From Pseudomonas sp. RC10 (lineage in GTDB: Bacteria > Pseudomonadota > Gammaproteobacteria > Pseudomonadales > Pseudomonadaceae): a DNA stretch of 64,000 bases. Under the pieces are notes generated by a model, which made no database searches, was not told the DNA's origin, and was given only the letters and a program-made list of their open reading frames with translations. The position numbers and the translations under genes are program-made. The stretch is from positions 2,356,001 through 2,420,000 of the forward strand of contig NZ_CP151650.1 in assembly GCF_038397775.1 (NCBI RefSeq), given 5' to 3'. This document shows, in pieces, positions 33,786-40,825 of this stretch (position 1 is the stretch's first letter; the number at the start of each line of letters is the position of its first letter).

Positions 33786-33818
33786 CAACCGAATCGCAGC
33801 TCAGTGACATTTACCCGT

Positions 33819-34736
33819 TCAGGACTCCCGGGAATCGAGACGTCGCCGCAATTGTCCCGGCGCCATGCCATAGGTGTCCTTGAACACCTTGCTGAATGCC
33901 GCTTGTGACTGATACCCCACCTGCGCGGCGATATCGCTCAGGCCACTCTGCGACCGGCTCAACAACCCGTAGGCCATTTGCATGCGCACTTGGGTGAGCA
34001 GGGTCCAGGGCGAGCTGCCGCTGAGTTTGCCGAACGCGCGCACGAACGTGGCGCGGGACATGCTGGCCCGTTCTGCGAGGGTGTCGACGGTCCATTCGTG
34101 GGCGGGGTCGTCGAGCATGGCTTGCCACGCGCGTCCTAAACGTTTGTCGCCCAGCAACGCCAAGCTGCCTTCGCTTTGCGGCGACTGTTGCAGATGTGCG
34201 CGCAGCACCAAAGTGAACAGCGCCGAAGTCAGCGCGTTGACCATGAACTGGCCGCCCGGTCGATTGGCGTCCGCTTCGCTGCGCAGCAATGCGACGAGGG
34301 CGGGCAGGGGATCGCAGGCGTCCAGGGCTTGGGTCGAAATCAGCAGATAATCCGGCAGGGCAGAAAACAGCATCGAATGACGCTGATAGAGAAATCGCCC
34401 GCAAAGCAGGTCCGGCTCGGCACCGTGACCAAACCGCTGCACCGTCAACAGGCCTCCGGTCTCCAGCTGCGGTCTGGACGCCGGCACACGTGGGCCGGGA
34501 CTGATCAACAGATGGCTCATGCCATCGGGCAATACGAGGATGTCCCCCGCGACCAGCTTCAAGCGGCGGCCATCGGAGAGTTCGACCTGGCACTGCCCCG
34601 CCAGCACGATGTGATAGGGCGCAACGCCGTCCGCTTCCTGTTCGTGGTCCAGCGCCCAGTCGCCTTGAAACTGGCAGCGCAGATCGAGGCGTCCGCGGAC
34701 GTCGGCCAGAGTGATGAGTGTGTCGATGGCGTGCAT
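33819..34736 (-). CDS. AraC-family transcriptional regulator with cupin sensor domain
   Basis: A 305-residue regulator. The N-terminal half is a cupin-like AraC-binding domain of the CupA-RmlC type (PYHIVLAGQCQVELSDGRRL). The C-terminal double helix-turn-helix is clear: WTVDTLAERASMSRATFVRAF and SGLSDIAAQVGYQSQAAFSKVF. The MHAIDTL start is chosen; an ATG ten codons upstream is possible. It is divergent from the AhpD-like gene, which is the probable target, as often seen for this pair in proteobacteria. Confidence 0.9.
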   Translation of the reverse strand: MHAIDTLITLADVRGRLDLRCQFQGDWALDHEQEADGVAPYHIVLAGQCQVELSDGRRLKLVAGDILVLPDGMSHLLISPGPRVPASRPQLETGGLLTVQRFGHGAEPDLLCGRFLYQRHSMLFSALPDYLLISTQALDACDPLPALVALLRSEADANRPGGQFMVNALTSALFTLVLRAHLQQSPQSEGSLALLGDKRLGRAWQAMLDDPAHEWTVDTLAERASMSRATFVRAFGKLSGSSPWTLLTQVRMQMAYGLLSRSQSGLSDIAAQVGYQSQAAFSKVFKDTYGMAPGQLRRRLDSRES

Positions 34737-34849
34737 ATGCGACTTTCTGACAAAGAAATGAGCCAAACGAGCAAGTTACCGATACCCGGTTGGCGGAGAC
34801 TGTGCGTGTTCCCGGCGCAGTCTAGTCGCCGCTCTCAGGAGATACCACC

Positions 34850-35191
34850 ATGTTCAGCAATTGGCCCGACCTCGTTTCCACCATCAAGCAATCCTTTGGC
34901 TCGTTGTCCAAATCCAACCCGAAAATGGTCAAGGCCTACATGGCCCTTGGCGATGCCTCGGCGGAAAACAACGTGCTCGACGCCAAGACCCGCGAATTGA
35001 TTTCACTCGCCGTGGCCATCACCACCCGCTGCGACGGTTGTCTCGGGGCTCACGCCGAAGCCGCCATTGCCGCCGGTGCGACCCGTGAAGAAGTGGCGGC
35101 CGCCGCCGCGACCGCCATCTCGCTGAATGCCGGGGCGGCGTACATCTACTCGATGCATGCGCTTGAAGCGTTTGATGCGTTGAAGAAATGA
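34850..35191 (+). CDS. Carboxymuconolactone decarboxylase-family (AhpD-like) protein
   Basis: A 113-residue helical protein of the CMD/AhpD family. The redox motif is TTRCDGCLGAHAEAAI, with CxxC and the downstream His needed for alkylhydroperoxidase-type activity. It probably acts as a thiol-dependent peroxidase or disulfide carrier in the cytoplasm; true carboxymuconolactone decarboxylases lack the CxxC pair. A clear ribosome binding site (caggagatacc) precedes the ATG. Its last 18 codons are duplicated at 36954-37010, marking the edge of the segmental duplication. Confidence 0.9.
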   Translation: MFSNWPDLVSTIKQSFGSLSKSNPKMVKAYMALGDASAENNVLDAKTRELISLAVAITTRCDGCLGAHAEAAIAAGATREEVAAAAATAISLNAGAAYIYSMHALEAFDALKK

Positions 35192-35246
35192 GGGGGAGCG
35201 GTCGTTCTGTGACCCTTTCGCTTGTCGATGAAAGCGTAATCGTTTC

Positions 35247-35313
35247 GTAGCCGTCCGGCTTGCCGGCGGTGGCGCCATTCAAACCGCCACCGCCGACAAG
35301 CCGGACTGCTACT
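35247..35313. repeat. Paired gtagcxgtccggcttgccggcggtggc repeat
   Basis: A nearly perfect 66-bp palindrome: gtagccgtccggcttgccggcggtggcg facing ccgccaccgccgacaagccggactgctac. It lies between the AhpD-like gene and the convergent small membrane protein gene, where it may terminate both. A single diverged arm is left at the equivalent place in the second cassette (about 37047-37072). Confidence 0.75.
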
Positions 35314-35314
35314 T

Positions 35315-35683
35315 TCAGATCTGCTCCAACATCCAGTAACCAACGGCGGTCACGAGCATCAGACAACTGCTCAAGATGGGGCCCGCTGTCCAGATACGCA
35401 GGCTCAACGGCACACCATTAACGATGTCGCGCTGCACCAAGCCTCGCCTTTCAAGCAAACCTTGCATTGTGAAGACCAGCGCTATAGCGCTCAGCCTGTT
35501 CAATCGTGCAACGGGGCCGTTACCTTTCCAGACTGACTTCGTGCTCGAAACCATAAGGCTATCCGCCAAATGCCGCTCGGCAAGCGGGAGCTTCCAATAG
35601 GCCGAGTACATCAGAAACGCCAAATTGAGCAGTGTCAGTGCGCTAATAGAAACGGCGATCCAAGCAGAATTGTCGGGGGTCAT
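35315..35683 (-). CDS. Small membrane protein, putative immunity protein 1
   Basis: A 122-residue protein with hydrophobic segments at about 8-28, 62-76 and 98-118. I know no named family. It starts inside the stop codon of the toxin-like gene upstream (ATGA overlap), so the two are co-translated. It aligns over its length with the second small protein at 37069-37455: both have a charged E-x-x-L/LE segment after the first helix, an R-x-x-A...RGLV motif, and P-x-SLRxW before the last helix. Overall identity is low. Position and covariation with the toxin tail suggest it protects the membrane from that toxin (inference). Confidence 0.65.
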   Translation of the reverse strand: MTPDNSAWIAVSISALTLLNLAFLMYSAYWKLPLAERHLADSLMVSSTKSVWKGNGPVARLNRLSAIALVFTMQGLLERRGLVQRDIVNGVPLSLRIWTAGPILSSCLMLVTAVGYWMLEQI

Positions 35684-36717
35684 CGTTCGATGTGCTCAAA
35701 CAGTTTTTCCCCAGCCTGTTCGCCGAAGTATGACCCTGCCTGGCCACCTGCGTATGCCCCTACAGAACCTCCTATTACGGCACATGCCAATGTCCCCATG
35801 CCTCCGGTTGGTATTCCTATCGCAATGCAAAAAGCCCCTGCCAAGTAGAGCCCAGCCGTAGCGCCCACTGTCGCTAGCCCAATACCTACTGCCGCTTTTC
35901 CGCCCTCCACGTACTTAGCCCTGCTGCATTCCTCTTCCCGCCCAGCCGAACAAGCCTCTTTGATTTCCAACGCCCCTGCGCCGACATCCAGCGCTATACC
36001 AACGTAAGCTCCCTTGCTCATCGCCCCCGCCATTTTGGAAACGCCTCTGACATTCTTTGCATAGTCTGCGATCTCGCCAGTATGCAAATAGCTCTTGCTT
36101 AAAATCCCAAGAATGCGCTTCATCTTTCCTTGGTTATTCAGCCCAGTCCCGAATCGCCCGATGCCTTTCAAGTGGGTCTCCATCCGGGCGAACAACGTCC
36201 GGCGTTGCGCGAAAAACGGATCATTGCTCAGTGCCCCGGATCTCCACCGCTGATGCAGGGCTTCGATTTCCTTGAGCGTGCTCTCAACTCCCCTGAGGTG
36301 CTTGTTCCACGCCCCGGTGCTGGCGCCGATCCCGATCGAGCCATAGGACATGATGCTTTGGAGCATGTCGAAGTTCTGGACCATGACGCCTCTTTCGGTG
36401 CCCGAGGTGCCGATCATGGACATGCGCACGTCCTGCGCCAGTTGCATCAGTTGCGTCTCTTCAGGCGTACACAGGTGTGCAGGGCCGTCGCCCACGATCA
36501 CGACTTCGCCGGGCATGACGACGATGTTGTTTAGGTACGGATTGAGTTGATCGAACTTCGGGCGAGCGCCGAGGGGGATGGCGAGCAGGTGATCGCGCAG
36601 GTAGTGGTAGGACTGGGGCCGTTCGTTCACGAACGCGTAAGGTTTCGACACGGGAGCAGCCTCCTGTTTCAGCGAAATGAGGAGGCGACAATAAAGACGC
36701 GATTCGGCAAGTGTCAT
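35680..36717 (-). CDS. Putative polymorphic pore-forming toxin/effector, copy 1
   Basis: A 345-residue protein of no named family. Residues 30-78 look LysM-like (FDQLNPYLNNIVVMPGEVVI). A helical middle region spans 85-230. Two Cys pairs occur near 256-264 (EACSAGREEEC). The C-terminus (270-335) is rich in Gly/Ala with GxxxG zippers and is strongly hydrophobic, as in pore-forming T6SS effectors such as Tse4. No signal peptide is seen. The first 270 residues differ from copy 2 at only about 15 positions; the tails are unrelated. Start chosen at MTLAES; a TTG five codons upstream lacks a ribosome binding site. Function is inferred, not known. Confidence 0.6.
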   Translation of the reverse strand: MTLAESRLYCRLLISLKQEAAPVSKPYAFVNERPQSYHYLRDHLLAIPLGARPKFDQLNPYLNNIVVMPGEVVIVGDGPAHLCTPEETQLMQLAQDVRMSMIGTSGTERGVMVQNFDMLQSIMSYGSIGIGASTGAWNKHLRGVESTLKEIEALHQRWRSGALSNDPFFAQRRTLFARMETHLKGIGRFGTGLNNQGKMKRILGILSKSYLHTGEIADYAKNVRGVSKMAGAMSKGAYVGIALDVGAGALEIKEACSAGREEECSRAKYVEGGKAAVGIGLATVGATAGLYLAGAFCIAIGIPTGGMGTLACAVIGGSVGAYAGGQAGSYFGEQAGEKLFEHIER

Positions 36718-36757
36718 CAACCCACCCGCCAAAAACGGCCTGACTACAGGATTTTCG

Positions 36758-36777
36758 GAAAGCCCCTACACGGGGCT
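36758..36777 (-). terminator. Small hairpin downstream of the epimerase remnant, copy 1
   Basis: On the minus strand agccccgtgtaggggctttcc forms a 6-bp stem followed by T residues, about 17 nt after the stop codon of the epimerase remnant. The same hairpin is present upstream of toxin copy 2, showing that the duplicated segment began in the epimerase 3' region. Confidence 0.5.
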
Positions 36778-36793
36778 GTCCTTCGGGCTTTCT

Positions 36794-36952
36794 TCAGGGC
36801 TGTCCCGCCAACGCATTGATGTCCCGCGCTTCCAGCACCGGCTTTTCGGCCCCTCGACGCACGCTGTTGAGCATGGCCTGACCCAGGGTTTCGCTGGTCA
36901 GCACGACGTTCGGCCATAGTCTGCGCATCAGGGTGAGCAACGGGGCCATGAC
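36794..36952 (-). pseudogene. 3' remnant of an NAD-dependent epimerase/SDR-type gene
   Basis: The minus strand encodes about 52 residues from MAPLLTLMRRLWPNVVLTSE through GQAMLNSVRRGAEKPVLEARD to a stop. This is the usual C-terminal end of Pseudomonas NAD(P)-binding epimerase-like proteins, which finish with a ...GRAML...KPVLExxDI block. Nothing upstream in the frame continues the protein: the preceding sequence is the copied tail of the AhpD-like gene in antisense. The matching N-terminus is at 38562-38636. Confidence 0.75.
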
Positions 36953-36953
36953 G

Positions 36954-37010
36954 ACGGCGTACATCTACTCGATGCACGCGCTTGAGGCGTTTGATGCGTT
37001 GAAGAAGTAA
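36954..37010 (+). pseudogene. Duplicated 3' end of the AhpD-like gene
   Basis: The sequence ggcgtacatctactcgatgc and what follows encodes AYIYSMHALEAFDALKK and a stop, the same 17 residues that end the intact gene at 35191, with only a few silent changes and a different stop (TAA for TGA). The match begins abruptly at 36954, next to the epimerase remnant. It is a non-functional scar of the duplication. Confidence 0.85.
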
Positions 37011-37068
37011 GAGGGGGCAATGCTGACGGTGGCGTCGATCGGATAGCCACCGTCGGCAAGGCGTGGTG

Positions 37069-37455
37069 CTACAGGGAGAGGTCTATATCGCCGGCAAGCA
37101 CCAGCAGTACGAATAGCACCAGCATCAGAATTGATCCATTCACGAGAGGAATCGTTGCCCAGCGCCTAAGGGATTTAGGCATGCGCCTTACATCTTCTGG
37201 ATCAACCAATCCACGCTTTGCATAGAGTTTGACGAATATGACTACGGCGGAGGCCATGGCCACCCGGTACTGAAGCCCCACCAAGCCTGCGTTTTTCCCC
37301 CGACGTTTAGCGTCCCTACAGAACTTGCTGTTCTCCAGCGCCTGTTCTATCTGTTCAAGCCTGAATAGCGCCACCCATAACAGCGCTAACCCGTGAATGA
37401 AGAAGACGAGAGAGGTGAACGCAATGGCTAGATCGAGCGCGCGGTCAACGGTCAT
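37069..37455 (-). CDS. Small membrane protein, putative immunity protein 2
   Basis: A 128-residue protein with hydrophobic segments at about 10-32, 62-78 and 103-125. The ATG at 37455 overlaps the end of toxin copy 2 by 11 bp, so an ATG further upstream (37467) is less likely. It is a diverged relative of the protein at 35315-35683, sharing the RGLV...D-V-R-x-x-P-x-SLRRW segment but little else. Each partner is thus matched to its own toxin tail. Membrane localisation suits protection from a pore-former arriving from outside (inference). Confidence 0.65.
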   Translation of the reverse strand: MTVDRALDLAIAFTSLVFFIHGLALLWVALFRLEQIEQALENSKFCRDAKRRGKNAGLVGLQYRVAMASAVVIFVKLYAKRGLVDPEDVRRMPKSLRRWATIPLVNGSILMLVLFVLLVLAGDIDLSL

Positions 37456-38485
37456 GGGTGGTTTCATACAAAACGGTGGTGATCTTTCCTCCACCCATGG
37501 AGCCCAGCGTTCCTCCACCCCATGCCAACATCACACCCCCCACCAGGGCGCAGGCCACTGGAATCGTTCCGGCCGAAGGGGCCCCAAGCCCGATGCAGAT
37601 CGAAGCCGCGCCTGACGCTCCGGCACTTCCTCCAATCAATGATCCGATGATGCCTACACCTGCTTTCCCAGTCTCCACATACTTGGCCCTGCTGCATTCC
37701 TCTTCCCGCCCAGTCGAACAAGCCTCGTTGATCTCCAACGCCCCCGCGCCAACATCCAGTGCAATACCGACGTAGGTCCCTTTGCTCATCGCACTGGCCG
37801 CCTTGGAAACGCCTCTGACATTCTTCGCATACTCTGCAATCTCGCCAGTGTGCAGATAGCTCTTGCTCGAAATCCCAAGAATGCGCTTCATCTTCCCCTG
37901 GTTATTCAGCCCGGTCCCGAACCGCCCGATGCCTTTCAAGTGGGTCTCCATCCGGGCGAACAACGTACGGCGTTGAGTAAAGAACTGGTCATTGGTCAAT
38001 GCCCCGGATCTCCACCGCTGATGCAGGGCTTCGATTTCCTTGAGCGTGCTCTCAACTTCCCTGAGGTGCTTGTTCCACGCCCCGGTGCTGGCGCCGATCC
38101 CGATCGAGCCATAGGACATGATGCTTTGGAGCATGTCGAAGTTCTGGACCATGACGCCCCGTTCGGTGCCCGAGGTGCCGATCATGGACATGCGCACGTC
38201 CTGCGCCAGTTGCATCAGTTGCGTCTCTTCAGGGGTACACATGTGTGCAGGGCCGTCGCCCACGATCACGACCTCTCCGGGCATGACGACGATGTTGTTA
38301 AGGTACGGATTGAGTTGATCAAACTTCGGGCGAGCGCCGAGGGGGATGGCGAGCAGGTGATCGCGCAGGTAGTGGTAGGACTGGGGGCGTTCGTTCACGA
38401 ACGCGTAGGGTCTCGACACGGGAGTAGCCTCCTGTTTCAGCGAAATGAGGAGGCGACAATAAAGACGCGATTCGGCACGTGTCAT
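37445..38485 (-). CDS. Putative polymorphic pore-forming toxin/effector, copy 2
   Basis: A 346-residue paralogue of the gene at 35680-36717. Residues 1-270 are about 94% identical to copy 1, including the LysM-like segment and the EACSTGREEEC region. From residue 271 the sequence changes to a different Gly/Ala-rich membrane tail (GIIGSLIGGSAGASGAASIC, then GGVMLAWGGGTLGSMGGG). A shared delivery or processing part with a swapped toxic tail is typical of polymorphic toxins. No VgrG, Hcp, PAAR or other T6SS gene is in the window. Start at MTRAES by analogy with copy 1. Confidence 0.6.
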   Translation of the reverse strand: MTRAESRLYCRLLISLKQEATPVSRPYAFVNERPQSYHYLRDHLLAIPLGARPKFDQLNPYLNNIVVMPGEVVIVGDGPAHMCTPEETQLMQLAQDVRMSMIGTSGTERGVMVQNFDMLQSIMSYGSIGIGASTGAWNKHLREVESTLKEIEALHQRWRSGALTNDQFFTQRRTLFARMETHLKGIGRFGTGLNNQGKMKRILGISSKSYLHTGEIAEYAKNVRGVSKAASAMSKGTYVGIALDVGAGALEINEACSTGREEECSRAKYVETGKAGVGIIGSLIGGSAGASGAASICIGLGAPSAGTIPVACALVGGVMLAWGGGTLGSMGGGKITTVLYETTHDR

Positions 38486-38524
38486 CAGCCCACCCGCCAA
38501 AAACGGCCTGACTACAGGATTTTC

Positions 38525-38545
38525 GGAAAGCCCCTACACGGGGCT
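38525..38545 (-). terminator. Small hairpin upstream of toxin copy 2
   Basis: The minus-strand stem agccccgtgtaggggct with a following TTT is a duplicate of the hairpin at 36758-36777. It now lies between the epimerase N-terminal scrap and toxin copy 2. Confidence 0.45.
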
Positions 38546-38561
38546 GTCCTTGATGATTCCT

Positions 38562-38636
38562 TCAGGACTCCACCGGACACTCGCGCAGTACGCGTTGGCC
38601 CACCCTGCCAGTGGCGCCGAACATCAAGACGTTCAT
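38562..38636 (-). pseudogene. 5' remnant of the NAD-dependent epimerase/SDR-type gene
   Basis: The minus strand reads MNVLMFGATGRVGQRVLREC, then PVES and a stop. This is the N-terminal Rossmann beta-alpha-beta of NAD(P)-binding epimerase-like proteins (usual form MKVLLFGATGMVGQGVLREC). The reading frame breaks off after 24 codons where the duplicated segment starts. With the C-terminal scrap at 36794-36952 it shows that one gene was cut and lost its middle. Confidence 0.75.
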
Positions 38637-38646
38637 GGCAGTGCCC

Positions 38647-39510
38647 TTAGTGTTGTGGCAACGGCGGCACGGGACCGCTGGCGTCGACGTCTACCGACGT
38701 GCTGATGGATTTCCAGCGCTCAGCGGTGTCGGCGCGGTCGGCTTCAACGGGCGTCAGGTATTTGAGCGCGTCGCTGCCCAGCAACAGTCGAAGCGGCGGT
38801 TGCGGATGTGCCGCCACCTTGAGCACGACCTGCGCGACGCGGTCCGGATCGGCGTTTTCGTTGCCCGCGATTTTGCGCAACACGCCGAACATCATGCCGA
38901 CGCTGGCCTCGTAGGCGGGCATCACTGGCGTGTCATGACCTCGTGCACGCACCGCCCAGTGGGTGCGCATGCCGCCCGGCTCCAGCGTGGTGACGTGAAT
39001 CCCCAGCGGTTTGACTTCGGTCGCCAGAACGTCGGAGAAACCGCCAACGGCCCATTTCGCGGATTGGTACGCGGTCATGCCCGGTGTCGCCAGACGGCCG
39101 CCCACCGACGAGATTTGAATGATGCGTCCCGCGCCTTGTTCACGCATCACCGGGACCGCAGCGCGGCAGAGGTTCACCACGCCGAAGAAGTTGGTCTCGA
39201 ATTCGGTGCGGAAGGCGGCCTCTTCGGTTTGTTCGAAGGGCAGCATGTGGCCGAAACCGGCGTTGTTGACCAGCACGTCCAAACGCCCGAATTTATCCAC
39301 CGCAGCCTGCACGGCGGCCTTCGCAGCAGCAGAGTCAGTGACATCCAGCTCAAAGGGCAGGATCTGCGACGGATAACGCTCCACCAGATCATCGAGGCGT
39401 TGAATGTTGCGGGCGGCGGCAAGCAGCCGGTCGCCGGAGGCCAGGACGGCTTCTGCAATGTTGCGACCCAGACCGGCGGCGCTTCCGGTAATCAACCAGA
39501 CGTTGGACAT
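38647..39510 (-). CDS. SDR-family oxidoreductase
   Basis: A 287-residue short-chain dehydrogenase of the extended-classical type. TGSAAGLG (residues 8-15), NNAG in VLVNNAGFG, the catalytic Ser in ISSVGG and YQSAK (Tyr/Lys) are all present. It is close to oxidoreductases annotated as retinol-dehydrogenase-like; the substrate is unknown. A TetR gene lies directly upstream on the same strand, and a sequence matching that gene's own promoter repeat sits in the 63-bp gap, so TetR control of both is likely. Confidence 0.88.
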   Translation of the reverse strand: MSNVWLITGSAAGLGRNIAEAVLASGDRLLAAARNIQRLDDLVERYPSQILPFELDVTDSAAAKAAVQAAVDKFGRLDVLVNNAGFGHMLPFEQTEEAAFRTEFETNFFGVVNLCRAAVPVMREQGAGRIIQISSVGGRLATPGMTAYQSAKWAVGGFSDVLATEVKPLGIHVTTLEPGGMRTHWAVRARGHDTPVMPAYEASVGMMFGVLRKIAGNENADPDRVAQVVLKVAAHPQPPLRLLLGSDALKYLTPVEADRADTAERWKSISTSVDVDASGPVPPLPQH

Positions 39511-39538
39511 GGTGTCTCTCCTGTAGCGGGTAAGATTG

Positions 39539-39561
39539 TGAGTAAGTAATCACTCATTTAT
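39539..39561. promoter_or_regulatory. TetR operator-like site before the SDR gene
   Basis: The sequence tgagtaagtaatcactcatttat is an imperfect palindrome (TGAGT...CACTCA). It matches tgagtgagtaggcgctcatttat upstream of the TetR gene at 40162-40184 at most positions. Two like sites before the regulator and its neighbour are strong evidence of a shared operator. Confidence 0.65.
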
Positions 39562-39573
39562 CAGCAAAAAAAA

Positions 39574-40146
39574 TCAGTCTCTTGCAATTGCATTCCAGAA
39601 CGCCACAAAACCTGCTTCGCAGTAACGCTCGGCGTGCTCGGGCTCATTGCTCATGAAATCCATGGTGGTGTCGGCCAGCGACCGCATGATCGCCGCGGCG
39701 AAAGCCGGAGGTTGGTCGCGAAAGGCGTTGCACGACGAGCCTTCGTGGAGCAGGGCGCTGATGTCGTTGAAGGCCTCGCTGCCTGCGACGCGGGTGGTGT
39801 CGGTGATGCGATCAGACATCATCAGCAACGCCATGGCCTTGCGTTTTTCAGCGTTTGCCGCGCCCCAGCCAACGTAGGTGTGCCAGGCGTGGTGCAGGCG
39901 GGATTTGACGTCCTTGTCCTTGGGATAACCGGGGATCATCGCGTCGCGCAGTTGGGCTTTGAGTTCCAGATAGACCTGGTTGAGCAGGTCGTCCTTGGTC
40001 TCGAAATAATTGAACAGCGTCCCCTCGGCCACCCCCGCGCCTTTGGCGATTTTTGACGTCGGCGCCCCCAGTCCCTGCTCGGCGAACACCCGCAGGGCAG
40101 AATCGATCAGGGCGTTGCGCTTGTCTTCGCTTTTCGGGCGGGCCAT
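39574..40146 (-). CDS. TetR-family transcriptional repressor
   Basis: A 190-residue TetR regulator. The DNA-binding part is NALIDSALRVFAEQGLGAP, TSKIAKGAGVAEGTLFNYF and ETKDDLLNQVYLE. The C-terminal ligand domain is undistinguished, with a Trp-rich HHAWHTYVGW segment. It probably represses itself and the SDR gene downstream through the paired palindromic sites. The inducer is unknown. Confidence 0.9.
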   Translation of the reverse strand: MARPKSEDKRNALIDSALRVFAEQGLGAPTSKIAKGAGVAEGTLFNYFETKDDLLNQVYLELKAQLRDAMIPGYPKDKDVKSRLHHAWHTYVGWGAANAEKRKAMALLMMSDRITDTTRVAGSEAFNDISALLHEGSSCNAFRDQPPAFAAAIMRSLADTTMDFMSNEPEHAERYCEAGFVAFWNAIARD

Positions 40147-40160
40147 GGAAACATCATGTA

Positions 40161-40184
40161 ATGAGTGAGTAGGCGCTCATTTAT
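40161..40184. promoter_or_regulatory. TetR operator-like site before the TetR gene
   Basis: The sequence atgagtgagtaggcgctcat is an imperfect palindrome (ATGAG...CTCAT) 15 nt upstream of the TetR start codon, repeated in front of the SDR gene at 39539-39561. Confidence 0.65.
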
Positions 40185-40260
40185 ACGTGCAGACATGTTT
40201 CTCTGCAAGTGGCATCTGACTGCCCTGACGGATGGCACAGCTCCTATCGATTGCGCACGA

Positions 40261-40290
40261 CCTGTGGGAGCGAATTCATTCGCGAAAAAG
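40261..40290. repeat. Half-copy of the gggagcgaattcattcgcgaa repeat
   Basis: cctgtgggagcgaattcatt and the following cgcgaaaaag match one arm of the paired element at 28278. No opposite arm follows. Confidence 0.6.
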
Positions 40291-40344
40291 ATCAGGCGGC
40301 GGGGACGTGTCGGATATACCCCGGTTGCTCTGTGGGCACATCGG

Positions 40345-40680
40345 TCACCGCGCAAACGCATGCCCATCGCCCACTTCCGCCGGGTAGAACTCGCCTTGAA
40401 GCCCCAGATCCTGCAGCCGCTGGCGCACGTCGTTTTCGACCTCAAGCACTTCTTCGGGATTGTCGATGTCGTCGACCACCAGCCAGACACCGTGCATGTT
40501 CTGGTCGTGGCAGCCTTCGCTCATCATGTCGTGGGTGAAGGCCAGTTCGGAACGCCAGAGGCATAGTTCGTCTTCTTTATGCCCGCTTTCCGCCAGCGCC
40601 TGCGCTGATGTCAGCCAGACTTCCTTGTAGGGCCGCAGGTCTGCTTCAACGACTTCTTGCAGAGTGATCACTGTCTTCAT
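40345..40680 (-). CDS. Hypothetical acidic protein
   Basis: A 111-residue acidic, soluble protein that I do not recognise. It has an N-terminal beta strand (MKTVITLQEVVEADL), a His/Cys-bearing middle (ELCLWRSELAFTHDMMSEGCHD) and an acidic strand-helix part (HGVWLVVDDIDNPEEVLEVE). The composition and length suggest a real gene. It is divergent from the aldo/keto reductase gene, 145 bp away. No function is proposed. Confidence 0.7.
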   Translation of the reverse strand: MKTVITLQEVVEADLRPYKEVWLTSAQALAESGHKEDELCLWRSELAFTHDMMSEGCHDQNMHGVWLVVDDIDNPEEVLEVENDVRQRLQDLGLQGEFYPAEVGDGHAFAR

Positions 40681-40825
40681 GTCGGGGCTCCAGGGTCAGT
40701 GCTTATTGTGTGACGCGCAACGGACGGGCTGCGTTCCCCCGAACCTGTCCCGCCAGACGAAATGGCCATTGAACCGACGCCGACCTTGCCGGTCGATCAA
40801 TCAATGTCCGATCGAGGGGCTGGCC

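Noticed and set aside
36744..36977. 77-codon minus-strand frame in the cassette junction
   Set aside because: It is out of frame with the epimerase remnant that gives a recognisable protein end, so it is chance.
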